Positions 35,330 to 45,275 of a stretch of DNA of 64,000 nt are shown in pieces. The notes beneath the pieces were generated by a model. That model saw nothing but the letters and a program-made list of their open reading frames with translations, searched no databases and was not told the origin of the DNA. A program made the position numbers and the translations under genes. Position 1 is the first letter of the stretch, and every line of letters begins with the position of its first letter. The DNA lies in contig NZ_JBAJNS010000001.1 in the NCBI RefSeq assembly GCF_037911585.1, forward strand, positions 624,001-688,000, read 5' to 3'. This stretch comes from Streptomyces sp. GSL17-111. Its GTDB lineage: Bacteria; Actinomycetota; Actinomycetes; Streptomycetales; Streptomycetaceae.

Positions 35330-36046
35330 TCAGGCCAGACCGGCCACCAGCTCGGCGACCGCCTTGCGGCGGCCGGTGAAGAAGGGGACCTCCTCGCGGA
35401 CGTGCAGCCGGGCCTCGGAGGCGCGGAGATGGCGCATGAGGTCCACGATGCGGTGGAGTTCGTCGGCCTCGAAGGCCAGCAGCCACTCGTAGTCGCCCAG
35501 CGAGAACGACGCGACGGTGTTGGCCCGCACGTCCGGGTAGCCGCGCGCCATCCTGCCGTGGTCGGCGAGCATCCGACGGCGGTCCTCGTCCGGCAGCAGG
35601 TACCACTCGTAGGAGCGGACGAACGGGTACACGCTGACGTAGTCGCGCGGCGTCTCGTCGGCCAGGAACGCCGGGATGTGGGAGCGGTTGAACTCCGCCG
35701 GGCGGTGCAGGGCCATGTTCGACCACACGGGGTCCAGCGCCCGGCCGAGCTTCGTGCGGCGGAAGCGGTTGTAGGCGTCCTGGAGGGCGTCGGCGGTCTC
35801 GGCGTGCCACCAGACCATGACGTCGGCGTCCGCGCGCAGCCCGGAGACGTCGTAGGTGCCGCGCACCGTGACGTCCTTCGCCGCGAGCTGGTCGAACAGC
35901 TCCTCGACCTCGTCCGCGTAGCCGGTGCGGTCCTCCGGGAGCACGTCCTTCAGCCGGAAGACGGACCACAGGGTGTAGCGGATGACCTCGTTGAGGTCCT
36001 TGGCCTTCTTGCCCGCGTTCGGGGCCTTGTGAGGTGCGTTGGTCAT
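35330..36046 (-). CDS. chdC: Coproheme decarboxylase (HemQ)
   Basis: Final step of the coproporphyrin-dependent heme pathway, converting coproheme III to heme b with peroxide. 238 aa. Chlorite-dismutase-like repeats; [14 protein letters not shown] holds the catalytic tyrosine region, and [15 protein letters not shown] the proximal heme His. No Arg of true chlorite dismutases is expected to act here. ATG 36046 lies 4 nt after the stop of the upstream hemY gene on the same strand, so hemE-hemY-chdC form one unit. Confidence 0.93.
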   Translation of the reverse strand: MTNAPHKAPNAGKKAKDLNEVIRYTLWSVFRLKDVLPEDRTGYADEVEELFDQLAAKDVTVRGTYDVSGLRADADVMVWWHAETADALQDAYNRFRRTKLGRALDPVWSNMALHRPAEFNRSHIPAFLADETPRDYVSVYPFVRSYEWYLLPDEDRRRMLADHGRMARGYPDVRANTVASFSLGDYEWLLAFEADELHRIVDLMRHLRASEARLHVREEVPFFTGRRKAVAELVAGLA

Positions 36047-36050
36047 GTCC

Positions 36051-37448
36051 TCATTCTCGCCCCTGCGCCGCGGCGGCCCACGTCAGGGTCCGATCGGCGG
36101 CCGCCCGGGCCGAGGCGACGCACGCGGGGATGCCGACGCCGTCGTAGAGGGCGCCGCACACCTCCAGGCCCGGCGCCTGTGCGACGGCGGCGCGGACCCG
36201 GGCCACCAGGCCCGGGTGACCGAGCGCGTACTGCGGCAGCCCGGCGGGCCAGCGGGTCACCCGTGAGGCGACCGGAGTGGCCGTCAGCCCCACGGCGTCA
36301 CGCAGGTCCGCCAGGGAGGCGGCCACCAGCTCCTCGTCGTCGCGTTCGAGCACGGCCTCCTCGCCGTACCGCCCGACGGAGGTGCGCAGGACGAACAGCT
36401 CCGGATCCTGGGCGGCGACCCACTCCCACTTGTTGGCGGAGAAGGTGGACGCCTTGATCGTGCGGCCGTCCACCGGCGGCACGAGGAAGCCGCTGCCCCC
36501 GGGGGGCTCGGGGCCGAGGTCGGCCCGCCGGAAGGCGAGCGTGCACAGGGCCATCGAGGCGTAGTCGACGCCGGCGAGCGCGTCCGCCGCCGTCGGCACC
36601 TCGTGGCGCAGCAGCCGCGCGGCGGCCGGGCCGGGCAGGGCGACGACCACCGCGTCGGCGTGGTGCACCCCGGCGTCGGTGGCGACGGCCCAGCCGTCGG
36701 GGGTGCGGCGCAGCTCCCGCGCGGTCACGCCCGTCGAGATCCGGCCACCGGCCGTGCGCACCGCGTCCGCGACGGCTCCCGGCAGCCGTCCGACGCCACC
36801 GGAGACCCCCATGAACACGGGCCCGGGCGTCGGCGCCGCCGCGTGGGCCTGCACGGACCGGACGGCGGCCAGCAGGGAGCGTTCGCGGCGGGCCGCCTCG
36901 AACAGCTGCGGCAGCGCCGCGCGCAGCGAGATCCGGTACGCGTCGCCCGCGTAGACCCCGCCCAGCAGCGGCTCCACCAGCCGGTCCACGACCTCCCGGC
37001 CCAGCCGCTCGGCCACGTAGCCGCCCACCGTGACGTCCTCGCCGACCGCGGTGCGCGGCAGGTCGGCGTCCTCGGCGACGCGGGCCAGGCCGTCGGGCGA
37101 GAGGACGTCGCCGAGCGCGGCGGGGTCGCCGGGCACGCCCATGAGGTGTCCCCGGGGCATGGGCCGCACCGCGCCGCGCGTCCAGATCGCGCCACCGGCG
37201 ACGGCCGGAGGCTCCAGATCCGGGCCGAGGCCCACGGCGCGTGCCAGCTCCACCGCCTCCGGGCGGCGGGCCAGCATGGACTCCGCGCCCAGGTCCACCG
37301 CGACACCGGCGATCTCGCCGCCGCGCAGCTTGCCGCCGAGCCGTCCGGACGCCTCCAGGACCGTCACCTCGGTGCCGCCGCCCGGGCCCAGCAGCCGGTG
37401 GGCGGCCACGAGGCCGGAGATGCCGCCGCCGATGACGAGGATGCGCAT
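36051..37448 (-). CDS. hemY: Coproporphyrinogen III / protoporphyrinogen oxidase
   Basis: FAD enzyme oxidising coproporphyrinogen III to coproporphyrin III (CgoX activity in actinobacteria). 465 aa. N-terminal dinucleotide fold [17 protein letters not shown], then [42 protein letters not shown], and C-terminal [17 protein letters not shown] binding FAD. Sits between hemE (18 nt upstream) and chdC (4 nt downstream). With ChdC present, the coproporphyrin branch is the natural reading; the classical protoporphyrin activity is the alternative. Confidence 0.93.
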   Translation of the reverse strand: MRILVIGGGISGLVAAHRLLGPGGGTEVTVLEASGRLGGKLRGGEIAGVAVDLGAESMLARRPEAVELARAVGLGPDLEPPAVAGGAIWTRGAVRPMPRGHLMGVPGDPAALGDVLSPDGLARVAEDADLPRTAVGEDVTVGGYVAERLGREVVDRLVEPLLGGVYAGDAYRISLRAALPQLFEAARRERSLLAAVRSVQAHAAAPTPGPVFMGVSGGVGRLPGAVADAVRTAGGRISTGVTARELRRTPDGWAVATDAGVHHADAVVVALPGPAAARLLRHEVPTAADALAGVDYASMALCTLAFRRADLGPEPPGGSGFLVPPVDGRTIKASTFSANKWEWVAAQDPELFVLRTSVGRYGEEAVLERDDEELVAASLADLRDAVGLTATPVASRVTRWPAGLPQYALGHPGLVARVRAAVAQAPGLEVCGALYDGVGIPACVASARAAADRTLTWAAAAQGRE

Positions 37449-37465
37449 GCCGCCTGACGCCCCTC

Positions 37466-38530
37466 TCAGCGCGCGGTCTGCTCGTGCACGTAGGCGACGA
37501 GGCGGGTCAGGGCGTCGGGGTCGGTCTGCGGGAGGACGCCGTGGCCCAGGTTGAAGACGTGGCCGGGCAGGTCGCGGGCGGCGTCGAGCACGGAGCGGGC
37601 CTGGGTCTCGACGGCGGCGCGCGGCGCGAACAGCACCGCCGGGTCGAGGTTGCCCTGGACGGCCTTGCCCGGCCCGACGCGCCGGGCCGCCTCGTCGAGC
37701 GGCACCCGCCAGTCGGCGCCGACCACGTCCGCGCCCGCCTCTCCCAGGAGGCCCAGCAGCTCACCGGTGCCGACGCCGAAGTGGATGCGCGGCACGCCGT
37801 ACCCGGCGATCGCCTCGAAGACCTTGGCGGAGGCCGGCATGACCCGGCTGCGGTAGTCGGCCGGGGCGAGGGCCCCCACCCAGGAGTCGAAGAGCTGGAC
37901 GGCGCTCGCGCCCGCCTCGATCTGCACCCGCAGAAAGGATGCGGTGATCTCCGCGAGCCGGTCCAGGAGGTCCGCCCACAGTTCCGGGTCGCCGTACATG
38001 AGCGCCTTGGTGTGCTCGTGGTTGCGCGACGGGCCGCCTTCGACCAGGTAGCTGGCGAGGGTGAAGGGGGCGCCCGCGAACCCGATGAGGGGCGTGCCGC
38101 CCAGCTCACCGGTCAGCATGCCGACAGCCTCGGTGACGTAGGAGACGTCGGCCGGCTCCAGCGGCCGCAGCCGCTCCAGGTCGGCGCGGGTGCGGACCGG
38201 CTGCGCGACGACCGGGCCGACGCCCGGCTTGATGTCGAGGTCGACACCGATCGCCTTCAGCGGCACCACGATGTCACTGAAGAAGATGGCCGCGTCGACC
38301 CCGTGGCGCCGGACGGGCTGGAGGGTGATCTCCGTGACGAGGTCGGGCCGCATGCACGAGTCGAGCATGGCGATGCCCTCGCGCAGGCGGCGGTACTCCG
38401 GCAGCGAGCGACCCGCCTGCCGCATGAACCACACGGGGGTGTGCGGTACGGGTTCCCGGCGGCATGCCTTGAGGAACGCGGAGTCATACGTCTGGGTCGG
38501 CGGGCCCTGGGGGCGGTCAGCGGAACTCAC
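37466..38530 (-). CDS. hemE: Uroporphyrinogen decarboxylase
   Basis: Decarboxylates uroporphyrinogen III to coproporphyrinogen III. 354 aa. The first UROD signature [16 protein letters not shown] is near residue 32 and the second [17 protein letters not shown] near 170; [15 protein letters not shown] and [13 protein letters not shown] follow family pattern. GTG 38530 is the start, about 100 nt from the divergent DUF3000 gene. First gene of the minus-strand heme unit. Confidence 0.96.
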   Translation of the reverse strand: MSSADRPQGPPTQTYDSAFLKACRREPVPHTPVWFMRQAGRSLPEYRRLREGIAMLDSCMRPDLVTEITLQPVRRHGVDAAIFFSDIVVPLKAIGVDLDIKPGVGPVVAQPVRTRADLERLRPLEPADVSYVTEAVGMLTGELGGTPLIGFAGAPFTLASYLVEGGPSRNHEHTKALMYGDPELWADLLDRLAEITASFLRVQIEAGASAVQLFDSWVGALAPADYRSRVMPASAKVFEAIAGYGVPRIHFGVGTGELLGLLGEAGADVVGADWRVPLDEAARRVGPGKAVQGNLDPAVLFAPRAAVETQARSVLDAARDLPGHVFNLGHGVLPQTDPDALTRLVAYVHEQTAR

Positions 38531-38618
38531 ACGGGAAGTCTCGCACGGGTCGTCCGTGGGGTCCGACTTGGCCGGGAACCGCCGGGTGTTCCTCCCCGCC
38601 TCCCGCTCACGCGGCGCC

Positions 38619-38624
38619 TAATCT
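38619..38624 (+). promoter_or_regulatory. -10 hexamer of a leaderless DUF3000 transcript
   Basis: TAATCT ends 7 nt before the ATG at 38632, so transcription should start at or next to the start codon. No convincing -35 precedes it. Confidence 0.5.
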
Positions 38625-38631
38625 TCGGCCC

Positions 38632-39345
38632 ATGGCAGCGGCGCGAGGACAGCAGGCGGAGGGCTCGGAGCAGGGTGGGGACGGCACCCGGAACGAACCC
38701 GGCGCGTCCGGGCCCCCCGGGGAGTCCGACGCGGCGGTCCCGGCCGCGTTCCGGCAGGCGGTGGCGGCCCTGACGGGGGCCCGGCTGAGGCGCGCCGTAC
38801 AGCTGGAGCCCCTTCCCGCACCCCGGCGGCTCGCCCCGTACGCGCACGCGCTCGGGGCGTCGGTGAGCGTGGACGACGAGGAACTGGCGGACGGGCGGTT
38901 CGTCCTGCTGCACGACCCGCGCGGCCAGGAGGGCTGGGAGGGCACGTTCCGCGTCGTGACGCTGGCCCGGGCGGAGCTGGAGCCCGAGATGGCCGGCGAC
39001 CCGCTGCTGCCGGAGGTGACGTGGTCGTGGCTGACGGGGGCGCTCGACGCCCGGGGGGTCGTGGTGCGCCGCCCGGGCGGCACGGTGACGCGGGCCGGGT
39101 CCTGGTTCTTCGGCCAGCTCGGCGGACGTCCCCCCGAGGCGGAGATCGAGCTGCGCGCCTCCTGGACGCCGCTGGCCCCCTTGGGACTTCCGGACGTGGC
39201 GGCCCACCTGGGCGCCTGGTGCGACCTGTTGTGCCAGTGCGCGGGGCTGCCGCCGGAGCCTGCGGACAGCGGCGAGGGGACCGACCCCTCCGGTGGCCCC
39301 GGCATCGTGCCGCTGCCCCAGCGCCGAGGGCCGCGTCCGCTGTAG
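38632..39345 (+). CDS. DUF3000 family protein
   Basis: 237 aa conserved actinobacterial protein of unknown function, recognisable by AFRQAVAALTGARLR, LAPYAHALGASV, RFVLLHDPRGQEGWEGTFR and WSWLTGALDARG. The N-terminal ~40 residues and C-terminal ~30 are low-complexity Gly/Pro/Glu stretches; the middle looks like a single compact domain. Always found beside hemE in this genus as far as I recall, here divergent from it. A leaderless start is suggested by the -10 just upstream. Confidence 0.85.
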   Translation: MAAARGQQAEGSEQGGDGTRNEPGASGPPGESDAAVPAAFRQAVAALTGARLRRAVQLEPLPAPRRLAPYAHALGASVSVDDEELADGRFVLLHDPRGQEGWEGTFRVVTLARAELEPEMAGDPLLPEVTWSWLTGALDARGVVVRRPGGTVTRAGSWFFGQLGGRPPEAEIELRASWTPLAPLGLPDVAAHLGAWCDLLCQCAGLPPEPADSGEGTDPSGGPGIVPLPQRRGPRPL

Positions 39346-39588
39346 CGACCGCCCCTGGTGCGTACCGGAACCGCCCGGGCGGTGGACGGAGGGCGGAACA
39401 CCTCGCCGAGGGGGCGTCAGACGCTCGACACCCTGTCCGAATTGGCAGATTTGTCCTCACTCGTTCGTGATCTTCCCCTAAAGGACACCGACCCGGCTGC
39501 CGAAGCACTTCGTGACCCTTCCCCAGGGACATCCCCCGGCTTGGCGCTTCAGTCGGCTGCCGTCACACTCCACTCCCCAGGAGGCTCG

Positions 39589-40251
39589 GTGTCTGTTCTC
39601 CTCGACCACCCCACCAGCCTGGTCGCCTACCGTCCCAACAAGCCCACGGCCATGGTCGTCGTGGCAGATCCCCGTGTCCGCTCCACCGTCACCCGTCACC
39701 TGTGGGCGCTCGGCGTCCGCGACGTCATCGAGGCCTCGTCCGTCGCCGAGGCCCGCCCGCGGGTCAGCAACCCCCGCGACATCTGCGTCGCCGAGGTCCA
39801 CCTGCCCGACGGCTCCGGTCTGACGCTCCTGTCCGAGACCCGCGCCGCGGGCTGGCCCAACGGGCTGGCGCTGTCCGCCGCCGACGACATCGGTGCGGTG
39901 CGCAACGCCCTGGCCGGCGGCGTGAAGGGCTACGTCGTCACCGGCACCCGCAACAGCATGGGCATGACCACCCGCCCCGGCGCCGCAGCCATCGGCGCCG
40001 CCGCCGCACGCCTCCACCGGCGGCCGCACGGCGCACCCGGCCACCCCGGCGGACAGCGCGAGCTGTCCGGCCGCGAGGTCGAGGTCCTGCGGCTGGTCGC
40101 GGAGGGCCAGTCGAACAAGGCCATCGGCGTCTCGATGGGGCTCTCGGCGCTCACCGTCAAGAGCCACCTCGCCCGCATCGCCCGCAAGCTCGGCACCGGT
40201 GACCGGGCCGGGATGGTGGCGGTCGCCCTGCGCACCGGCATCATCCACTGA
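39589..40251 (+). CDS. LuxR-family regulator with atypical receiver (Glu at phospho-Asp position)
   Basis: 220 aa. N-terminal receiver-like domain: the usual acidic pair is reduced to Asp27 (VVVADPR), and the phosphorylation strand reads ICVAEVHLPDGSG with Glu69 where Asp is normal; the switch Lys is kept (GGVKGYVV). C-terminal LuxR helix-turn-helix SGREVEVLRLVAEGQSNKAI and LTVKSHLARIARKLG. GTG 39589 has AGGAGG about 5 nt upstream; the frame is open upstream but without coding character. No kinase gene adjacent. Glu can mimic the phosphorylated state, so phosphorylation-independent action is likely (inference). Confidence 0.9.
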   Translation: MSVLLDHPTSLVAYRPNKPTAMVVVADPRVRSTVTRHLWALGVRDVIEASSVAEARPRVSNPRDICVAEVHLPDGSGLTLLSETRAAGWPNGLALSAADDIGAVRNALAGGVKGYVVTGTRNSMGMTTRPGAAAIGAAAARLHRRPHGAPGHPGGQRELSGREVEVLRLVAEGQSNKAIGVSMGLSALTVKSHLARIARKLGTGDRAGMVAVALRTGIIH

Positions 40252-40278
40252 GCGCCCCGGACCACCGGCCCGCGCCAC

Positions 40279-40324
40279 CGCCCTCGCGCCCGCGACGGAA
40301 CGTTCCGTCGCGGGCGCGAGGGCG
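40279..40324. terminator. 46-bp perfect palindrome (23-bp arms, no loop)
   Basis: Arms 40279-40301 and 40302-40324 are exact reverse complements, centred on AACGTT, 28 nt behind the response-regulator stop and 53 nt before the rnd start. In RNA it forms a very stable hairpin and most likely terminates the regulator transcript. The lack of any spacer is unusual, and a dimeric-protein operator cannot be excluded. Confidence 0.7.
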
Positions 40325-40376
40325 TGCGCTCACGGTCACCGGGTGCTCCACCGGGAGCCACGGATACCCTTGTCGG

Positions 40377-41642
40377 GTGACCGACGCACAGGAGACCGCA
40401 GCAGGCAGCGCAGCTCAGCCCCCGTCCCAGGACTCCGCACCGGCCCCCGTGCCGCTGCTGGAACCCGGGGACGGCATCCCGCCGGTCATCGCGGACGAGG
40501 ACGGGCTGGCGGCCGTCGTCGCCGCCTTCGCGGCGGGCACCGGCCCCGTGGCCGTCGACGCCGAGCGGGCCTCGGGCTACCGGTACGGGCAGCGCGCCTA
40601 CCTCGTCCAGCTACGGCGGGCGGGCTCCGGCACCGCGCTCGTGGACCCCGTCGCCTGCCCCGACCTGTCGGAGCTGGCCGCCGGGCTGGACGGCGCCGAG
40701 TGGGTGCTGCACGCCGCCACCCAGGACCTCCCGTGCCTGCGGGACATAGGCATGGTGCCCAGCACCCTCTTCGACACCGAGCTGGCCGGCCGGCTCGCGG
40801 GCTTCCCCCGGGTGGGCCTGGGCGCCATGGTCGAGAGTGTCCTCGGCTACACCCTGGAGAAGGGCCACTCCGCCGTCGACTGGTCGACCCGCCCGCTGCC
40901 CGAGCCCTGGCTGCGCTACGCGGCGCTCGACGTGGAACTCCTCGTCGAGCTGCGGTACGCCCTGGAGAAGGAGCTGGAGCGGCAGGACAAGCTGGAGTGG
41001 GCCCGGGAGGAGTTCGCGGCCATCGCAGCCGCTCCCCCGCCGCCGCCCCGCAAGGACCCCTGGCGGCGGACGTCCGGCATGCACAAGGTGCGGCGGCGCA
41101 GACAGCTCGCCGTCGTCCGCGAGCTGTGGCAGACGCGCGACCGGGTCGCTCAGCGCCGTGACGTCTCCCCGGGCAAGGTGCTCTCCGACGCCGCCATCGT
41201 CGAGGCCGCCCTCGCCGTGCCGGAGAGCGTGGACGCCCTCGCCAAGCTGTCCGGCTTCGGCAACCGGACCGGCCGCAAGCAGCTCCAGCACTGGCAGAAC
41301 GCCGTCGACCGGGCCCGGGCCCTGCCCGACTCCGCGCTGCCCCAGCCGGGCCAGGCGCCGGGCGGGCCGCCGCCCCCGCGCGCCTGGGCGGACAAGGACC
41401 CGGCCGCCGCCGCCCGGCTCGCGGCGGCCCGCGCCGCGGTGACGGCCCACGCGGAGCGGCTCTCCCTGCCGCAGGAGAACCTCATCACACCCGACACCGT
41501 GCGCCGGCTGTGCTGGGAGCCGCCGGCCGACCACGGGCCGGACGCGGTCGCCGAGGTGCTGCGCTCGCACGGCGCGCGCGAGTGGCAGATCGAGCAGACC
41601 CTGCCGCTCCTGACCGCCGCGCTGACCGCCTCGGCCGACTGA
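40377..41642 (+). CDS. rnd: Ribonuclease D
   Basis: 3'-5' exoribonuclease for tRNA and small RNA maturation. 421 aa. DEDD exonuclease residues: Exo I VAVDAERASGYRYGQRA, Exo II LHAATQDLPCLRD, Exo III YAALDVELLVELR with the DEDDy tyrosine. An HRDC domain follows (RDVSPGKVLSDAAIVEAAL). The C-terminal ~100 residues are an actinobacterial extension. GTG 40377 comes 6 nt after TACCCT (40365-40370), suggesting a leaderless mRNA. Confidence 0.93.
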   Translation: MTDAQETAAGSAAQPPSQDSAPAPVPLLEPGDGIPPVIADEDGLAAVVAAFAAGTGPVAVDAERASGYRYGQRAYLVQLRRAGSGTALVDPVACPDLSELAAGLDGAEWVLHAATQDLPCLRDIGMVPSTLFDTELAGRLAGFPRVGLGAMVESVLGYTLEKGHSAVDWSTRPLPEPWLRYAALDVELLVELRYALEKELERQDKLEWAREEFAAIAAAPPPPPRKDPWRRTSGMHKVRRRRQLAVVRELWQTRDRVAQRRDVSPGKVLSDAAIVEAALAVPESVDALAKLSGFGNRTGRKQLQHWQNAVDRARALPDSALPQPGQAPGGPPPPRAWADKDPAAAARLAAARAAVTAHAERLSLPQENLITPDTVRRLCWEPPADHGPDAVAEVLRSHGAREWQIEQTLPLLTAALTASAD

Positions 41643-41780
41643 CCGGCCCCGGGCGCCCCCCCATGACCAAGGCCCGCGCACGGCGCCCGTCCCCTGGGCG
41701 GGCGCCCAGACTCCCGCCCGAGGAGAAGGGCCCGCGCCCACAATGTGACCGGAACCGCAGTGGCCATCGAGGGCACCCCC

Positions 41781-41808
41781 TTGCTTGGCGGTTACCGGCT
41801 AGTAGCAT
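41781..41808 (+). promoter_or_regulatory. Promoter of the fadA-fadB operon
   Basis: TTGCTT at 41781-41786 and TAGCAT at 41803-41808 with a 16-nt spacer, a good match to the vegetative sigma consensus of the genus. It predicts a ~85-nt leader before the fadA GTG at 41900, which has GGAGGAG just upstream. It lies in the 257-nt spacer behind rnd. Confidence 0.7.
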
Positions 41809-41899
41809 GGAGGTGGGAGCGCGCCGCGCGGCGGCGGCACCCCCTCCGGGGTAGGACCCCCGGACAACCCCGGCCGCACCCTGCAGGAGGAGAGCCAAC

Positions 41900-43120
41900 G
41901 TGCCTCGTACCGCAAGGGACGTCGTCTTCGTCGACGGCGTCCGCACCCCGTTCGGCAAGGCGGGACCGAAGGGCATCTACCACGAGACGCGCGCCGACGA
42001 CCTCGTCGTCAAGTGCATCCGTGAGCTGCTGCGCCGCAACCCGGACCTGCCGCCGGAGCGCATCGACGAGGTGGCCCTCGCCGCGACCACCCAGATCGGC
42101 GACCAGGGCCTGACGCTGGGCCGCACCGCCGGCATCCTGGCGGGCCTCCCGCAGACCGTGCCCGGCTACTCCATCGACCGGATGTGCGCCGGTGCGATGA
42201 CCGCCGTCACCACCACCGCCGGGTCGATCGCCTTCGGCGCGTACGACGTCGTCGTCGCCGGTGGCGTCGAGCACATGGGCCGCCACCCGATGGGCGAGGG
42301 CGTGGACCCGAACCCGCGCTTCGTCTCCGAGAAACTCGTCGACCAGTCGGCGATGTTCATGGGCATGACGGCGGAGAACCTGCACGACCGCTACCCGCAC
42401 CTGACCAAGGCACGCGCCGACGCCTACGCCGTCGCCAGCCAGGAGAAGGCCGCCAAGGCCTACGCCAACGGCAGGATCCAGGCGGACCTGGTGCCCGTCT
42501 CCGTCCGCCGCACCAACCCCGAGGCCGGTGAGACGGGCTGGGGCCTGGCCACCGCCGACGAGCCGATGCGCCCGGGCACCACCCTGGAGAACCTGGCCGG
42601 TCTGAAGACCCCGTTCCGCGCGCACGGCCGGGTCACCCCGGGCAACGCCGCCGGCCTCAACGACGGCGCCACCGCCTCGCTGCTGGCCGCTGAGGACGTC
42701 GCCCGCGAGCTGGAGCTCCCGGTCAAGATGCGCCTCGTCTCCTACTCCTTCGCCGGTGTGGAGCCCGAGGTCATGGGCATCGGCCCGGTGCCGTCCACCG
42801 AGAAGGCGCTCGCCCAGGCGGGCCTGTCCATCGGCGACATCGGCCTGTTCGAGGTCAACGAGGCCTTCGCCGTCCAGGTCCTCGCCTTCCTCGACCACTT
42901 CGGCATCGCCGACGACGACCCGCGCGTCAACCAGTACGGCGGCGCGATCGCCTTCGGCCACCCGCTGGCCTCCTCCGGCGTCCGGCTGATGACGCAGCTG
43001 GCCCGCCAGTTCGAGGAGCAGCCGCACGTCCGCTACGGCCTGACGACGATGTGCGTCGGCTTCGGCATGGGCGGCACCGTGATCTGGGAGAACCCGCACT
43101 TCGAAGGGGCTGGCAAGTGA
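41900..43120 (+). CDS. fadA: Acetyl-CoA C-acyltransferase (thiolase)
   Basis: Cleaves 3-ketoacyl-CoA in the last step of each beta-oxidation round. 406 aa. Nucleophile Cys in SIDRMCAGAMTAV, His in AFGHPLASSGVR, and second Cys in TMCVGFGMGGT. Start GTG 41900 with the strong AGGAGGAGAG ribosome site. The stop overlaps the fadB start (GTGA), giving 1:1 synthesis of the two subunits of the trifunctional beta-oxidation complex. Preceded by a clear promoter. Confidence 0.95.
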   Translation: MPRTARDVVFVDGVRTPFGKAGPKGIYHETRADDLVVKCIRELLRRNPDLPPERIDEVALAATTQIGDQGLTLGRTAGILAGLPQTVPGYSIDRMCAGAMTAVTTTAGSIAFGAYDVVVAGGVEHMGRHPMGEGVDPNPRFVSEKLVDQSAMFMGMTAENLHDRYPHLTKARADAYAVASQEKAAKAYANGRIQADLVPVSVRRTNPEAGETGWGLATADEPMRPGTTLENLAGLKTPFRAHGRVTPGNAAGLNDGATASLLAAEDVARELELPVKMRLVSYSFAGVEPEVMGIGPVPSTEKALAQAGLSIGDIGLFEVNEAFAVQVLAFLDHFGIADDDPRVNQYGGAIAFGHPLASSGVRLMTQLARQFEEQPHVRYGLTTMCVGFGMGGTVIWENPHFEGAGK

Positions 43121-45240
43121 CCACCACGCAGGAGCTGCTCAAGGGCGCGGCCGACGTCTTCCCCGACGAGGTCGTGACCCAGGCGCACGTGCGCCACCTC
43201 GACCTTCCCGGCGGCGTGGGCCGGTTCGCGCTCATCACGCTCGACAACGGCTTCGACCACACCAAGCCGACCACGTTCGGTCCGCAGTCCCTGGGCAACC
43301 TGGACGCCGCGATCGACCAGGTCGAGGCGGAGGCGGCCGCCGGTGACATCGTCGGCGTCGGCCTGACCGGCAAGCCGTTCATCTTCGCCGTCGGCGCCGA
43401 CCTCAAGGGCGTCGAGGTGCTCAAGGAGCGCACCGACGCCGAGGCCATCGGCAAGGGCGGCCACGACGTCTTCAAGCGGCTGTCCGGCCTCGCCGTGCCG
43501 ACGTTCGCCTACTACAACGGCGCGGCGATGGGCGGCGGCGTGGAGGTGGGTCTGCACTGCACCTACCGCACCGTCTCCAAGGCCGTCCCCGCGTTCTCGC
43601 TGCCCGAGGTCTTCCTCGGCCTGGTGCCCGGCTGGGGCGGCTGCGTGCTGCTGCCGAACCTGATCGGCCCCGAGCGCGCCGTGAAGGTCGTCATCGAGAA
43701 CTCGATGAACCAGAACAAGCAGCTCAAGGGCGCGCAGGTGCACGAGCTGGGGATCGCGGACGCCCTCTTCGAGGGCGCCGACTTCCTGGAGCAGTCGCTG
43801 CACTGGACCTCGGCCGTGCTCTCCGGTCAGCTGGCCGTCGAGCGGCCCGAGATCGACCGCGGCGAGGCGTGGGACCAGGCCGTCGCCGCCGGGCGCGCGT
43901 TCGCCGACGCCAAGGTGCACGGCGCGGCCCCGGCCGCCTACCGGGCGCTGGACATCATCGCCGCCGCCAAGGACGGCGACCTCCAGGCCGGGTTCGACGC
44001 CGAGGACGCCGCGCTGGCCGACCTGATCATGGGCGGCGAGCTGCGCAGCGGCATCTACGCGTTCAACCTGGTGCAGAAGCGCGCCAAGCGCCCGGCCGGC
44101 GCCCCCGACAAGTCGCTGGCCCGCCCGGTGACGAAGGTCGGCGTCGTGGGCGCGGGCCTCATGGCCTCGCAGCTCGCGCTGCTCTTCGCCCGCCGCCTGG
44201 AGGTGCCGGTCGTCCTGACCGACATCGACCAGGAGCGCGTGGACAAGGGCGTCGGCTACGTCCACGAGGAGATCGACAAGCTCCTCCTCAAGGGCCGCGT
44301 GGGCCAGGACAAGGCCAACCGTCTCAAGGCGCTGGTCACCGGCTCGCTGGACAAGGCCGCCGCCTTCAGCGACGCGGACTTCGTCATCGAGGCCGTGTTC
44401 GAGGAGATGGGCGTCAAGCAGAAGGTCTTCGCCGAGGTCGAGGCCGTCGTGCCCGCCCACGCGATCCTGGCCACCAACACCTCCTCCCTGTCGGTCACTG
44501 AGATGGCCTCGCAGCTCAAGCACCCCGAGCGCGTGGTCGGCTTCCACTTCTTCAACCCCGTCGCGGTCCTCCCGCTGCTGGAGATCGTCCGGGCCGAGCA
44601 GACCGACGACGCCTCGCTGGCCACCGCCTTCGCCGTGGCCAAGCAGCTCAAGAAGACGGCGGTGCTGGTCAAGGACGCGCCCGCGTTCGTCGTCAACCGC
44701 ATCCTGACCCGCTTCATGGGCTCGGTGCTCGGCGCGATCGACGAGGGCACGCCGGTGGAGGTCGCCGACCGGGCGCTCGCCCCGCTGGGCCTGCCCATGT
44801 CGCCGATCGTGCTGCTGGAGCTCGTCGGCCCCGCCGTGGCCCACCACGTCGCCGGCACGCTGCACGAGGCGTTCCCGGAGCGCTTCGGCGTCTCGGAGAA
44901 CCTGGGCCGGGTCGTCAAGGCGGGCAAGCGCGGCCTCTACCTGCCGGGCACCACCGACCTCGACCCCGAGGTGGCGGCGCTGTTCGAGACCGGCGACACC
45001 GTCCTCAGCGAGGAGGAGGTGCGCGAGCGGGCCCTGGCCGCCATCGCCGAGGAGATCGACCTCATGCTCAAGGAAGGCGTGGTGGCCGAGGCCCAGGACG
45101 TCGACCTGTGCCTGATCACCGGCGCCGGCTGGCCCTTCCACCTGGGCGGTATCACGCCGTACCTGGACCGGGCCGGTGTCAGCGAGCGCGTGCGCGGTTC
45201 CGCCTTCCACGCCCCCGGCGTGGCGAGCGTCCCGCAGTAA
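43117..45240 (+). CDS. fadB: Fatty oxidation complex alpha subunit (enoyl-CoA hydratase / 3-hydroxyacyl-CoA dehydrogenase)
   Basis: 707 aa, normal length. N-terminal crotonase domain: GADLKGVEVL, NGAAMGGGVEVGLH and PEVFLGLVPGWGG (oxyanion loop and catalytic Glu region). From ~residue 340 the NAD domain VGVVGAGLMASQLAL, in which the usual G-x-G-x-x-G reads GAGLMA (last Gly replaced by Ala). The dehydrogenase His-Glu pair is in GFHFFNPVAVLPLLEIV. GTG 43117 overlaps the fadA stop. Followed by a terminator hairpin. Confidence 0.95.
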   Translation: MTTTQELLKGAADVFPDEVVTQAHVRHLDLPGGVGRFALITLDNGFDHTKPTTFGPQSLGNLDAAIDQVEAEAAAGDIVGVGLTGKPFIFAVGADLKGVEVLKERTDAEAIGKGGHDVFKRLSGLAVPTFAYYNGAAMGGGVEVGLHCTYRTVSKAVPAFSLPEVFLGLVPGWGGCVLLPNLIGPERAVKVVIENSMNQNKQLKGAQVHELGIADALFEGADFLEQSLHWTSAVLSGQLAVERPEIDRGEAWDQAVAAGRAFADAKVHGAAPAAYRALDIIAAAKDGDLQAGFDAEDAALADLIMGGELRSGIYAFNLVQKRAKRPAGAPDKSLARPVTKVGVVGAGLMASQLALLFARRLEVPVVLTDIDQERVDKGVGYVHEEIDKLLLKGRVGQDKANRLKALVTGSLDKAAAFSDADFVIEAVFEEMGVKQKVFAEVEAVVPAHAILATNTSSLSVTEMASQLKHPERVVGFHFFNPVAVLPLLEIVRAEQTDDASLATAFAVAKQLKKTAVLVKDAPAFVVNRILTRFMGSVLGAIDEGTPVEVADRALAPLGLPMSPIVLLELVGPAVAHHVAGTLHEAFPERFGVSENLGRVVKAGKRGLYLPGTTDLDPEVAALFETGDTVLSEEEVRERALAAIAEEIDLMLKEGVVAEAQDVDLCLITGAGWPFHLGGITPYLDRAGVSERVRGSAFHAPGVASVPQ

Positions 45241-45275
45241 TCCCCCACGGCCGCAACGGCCGCGAGCGCAGCACC

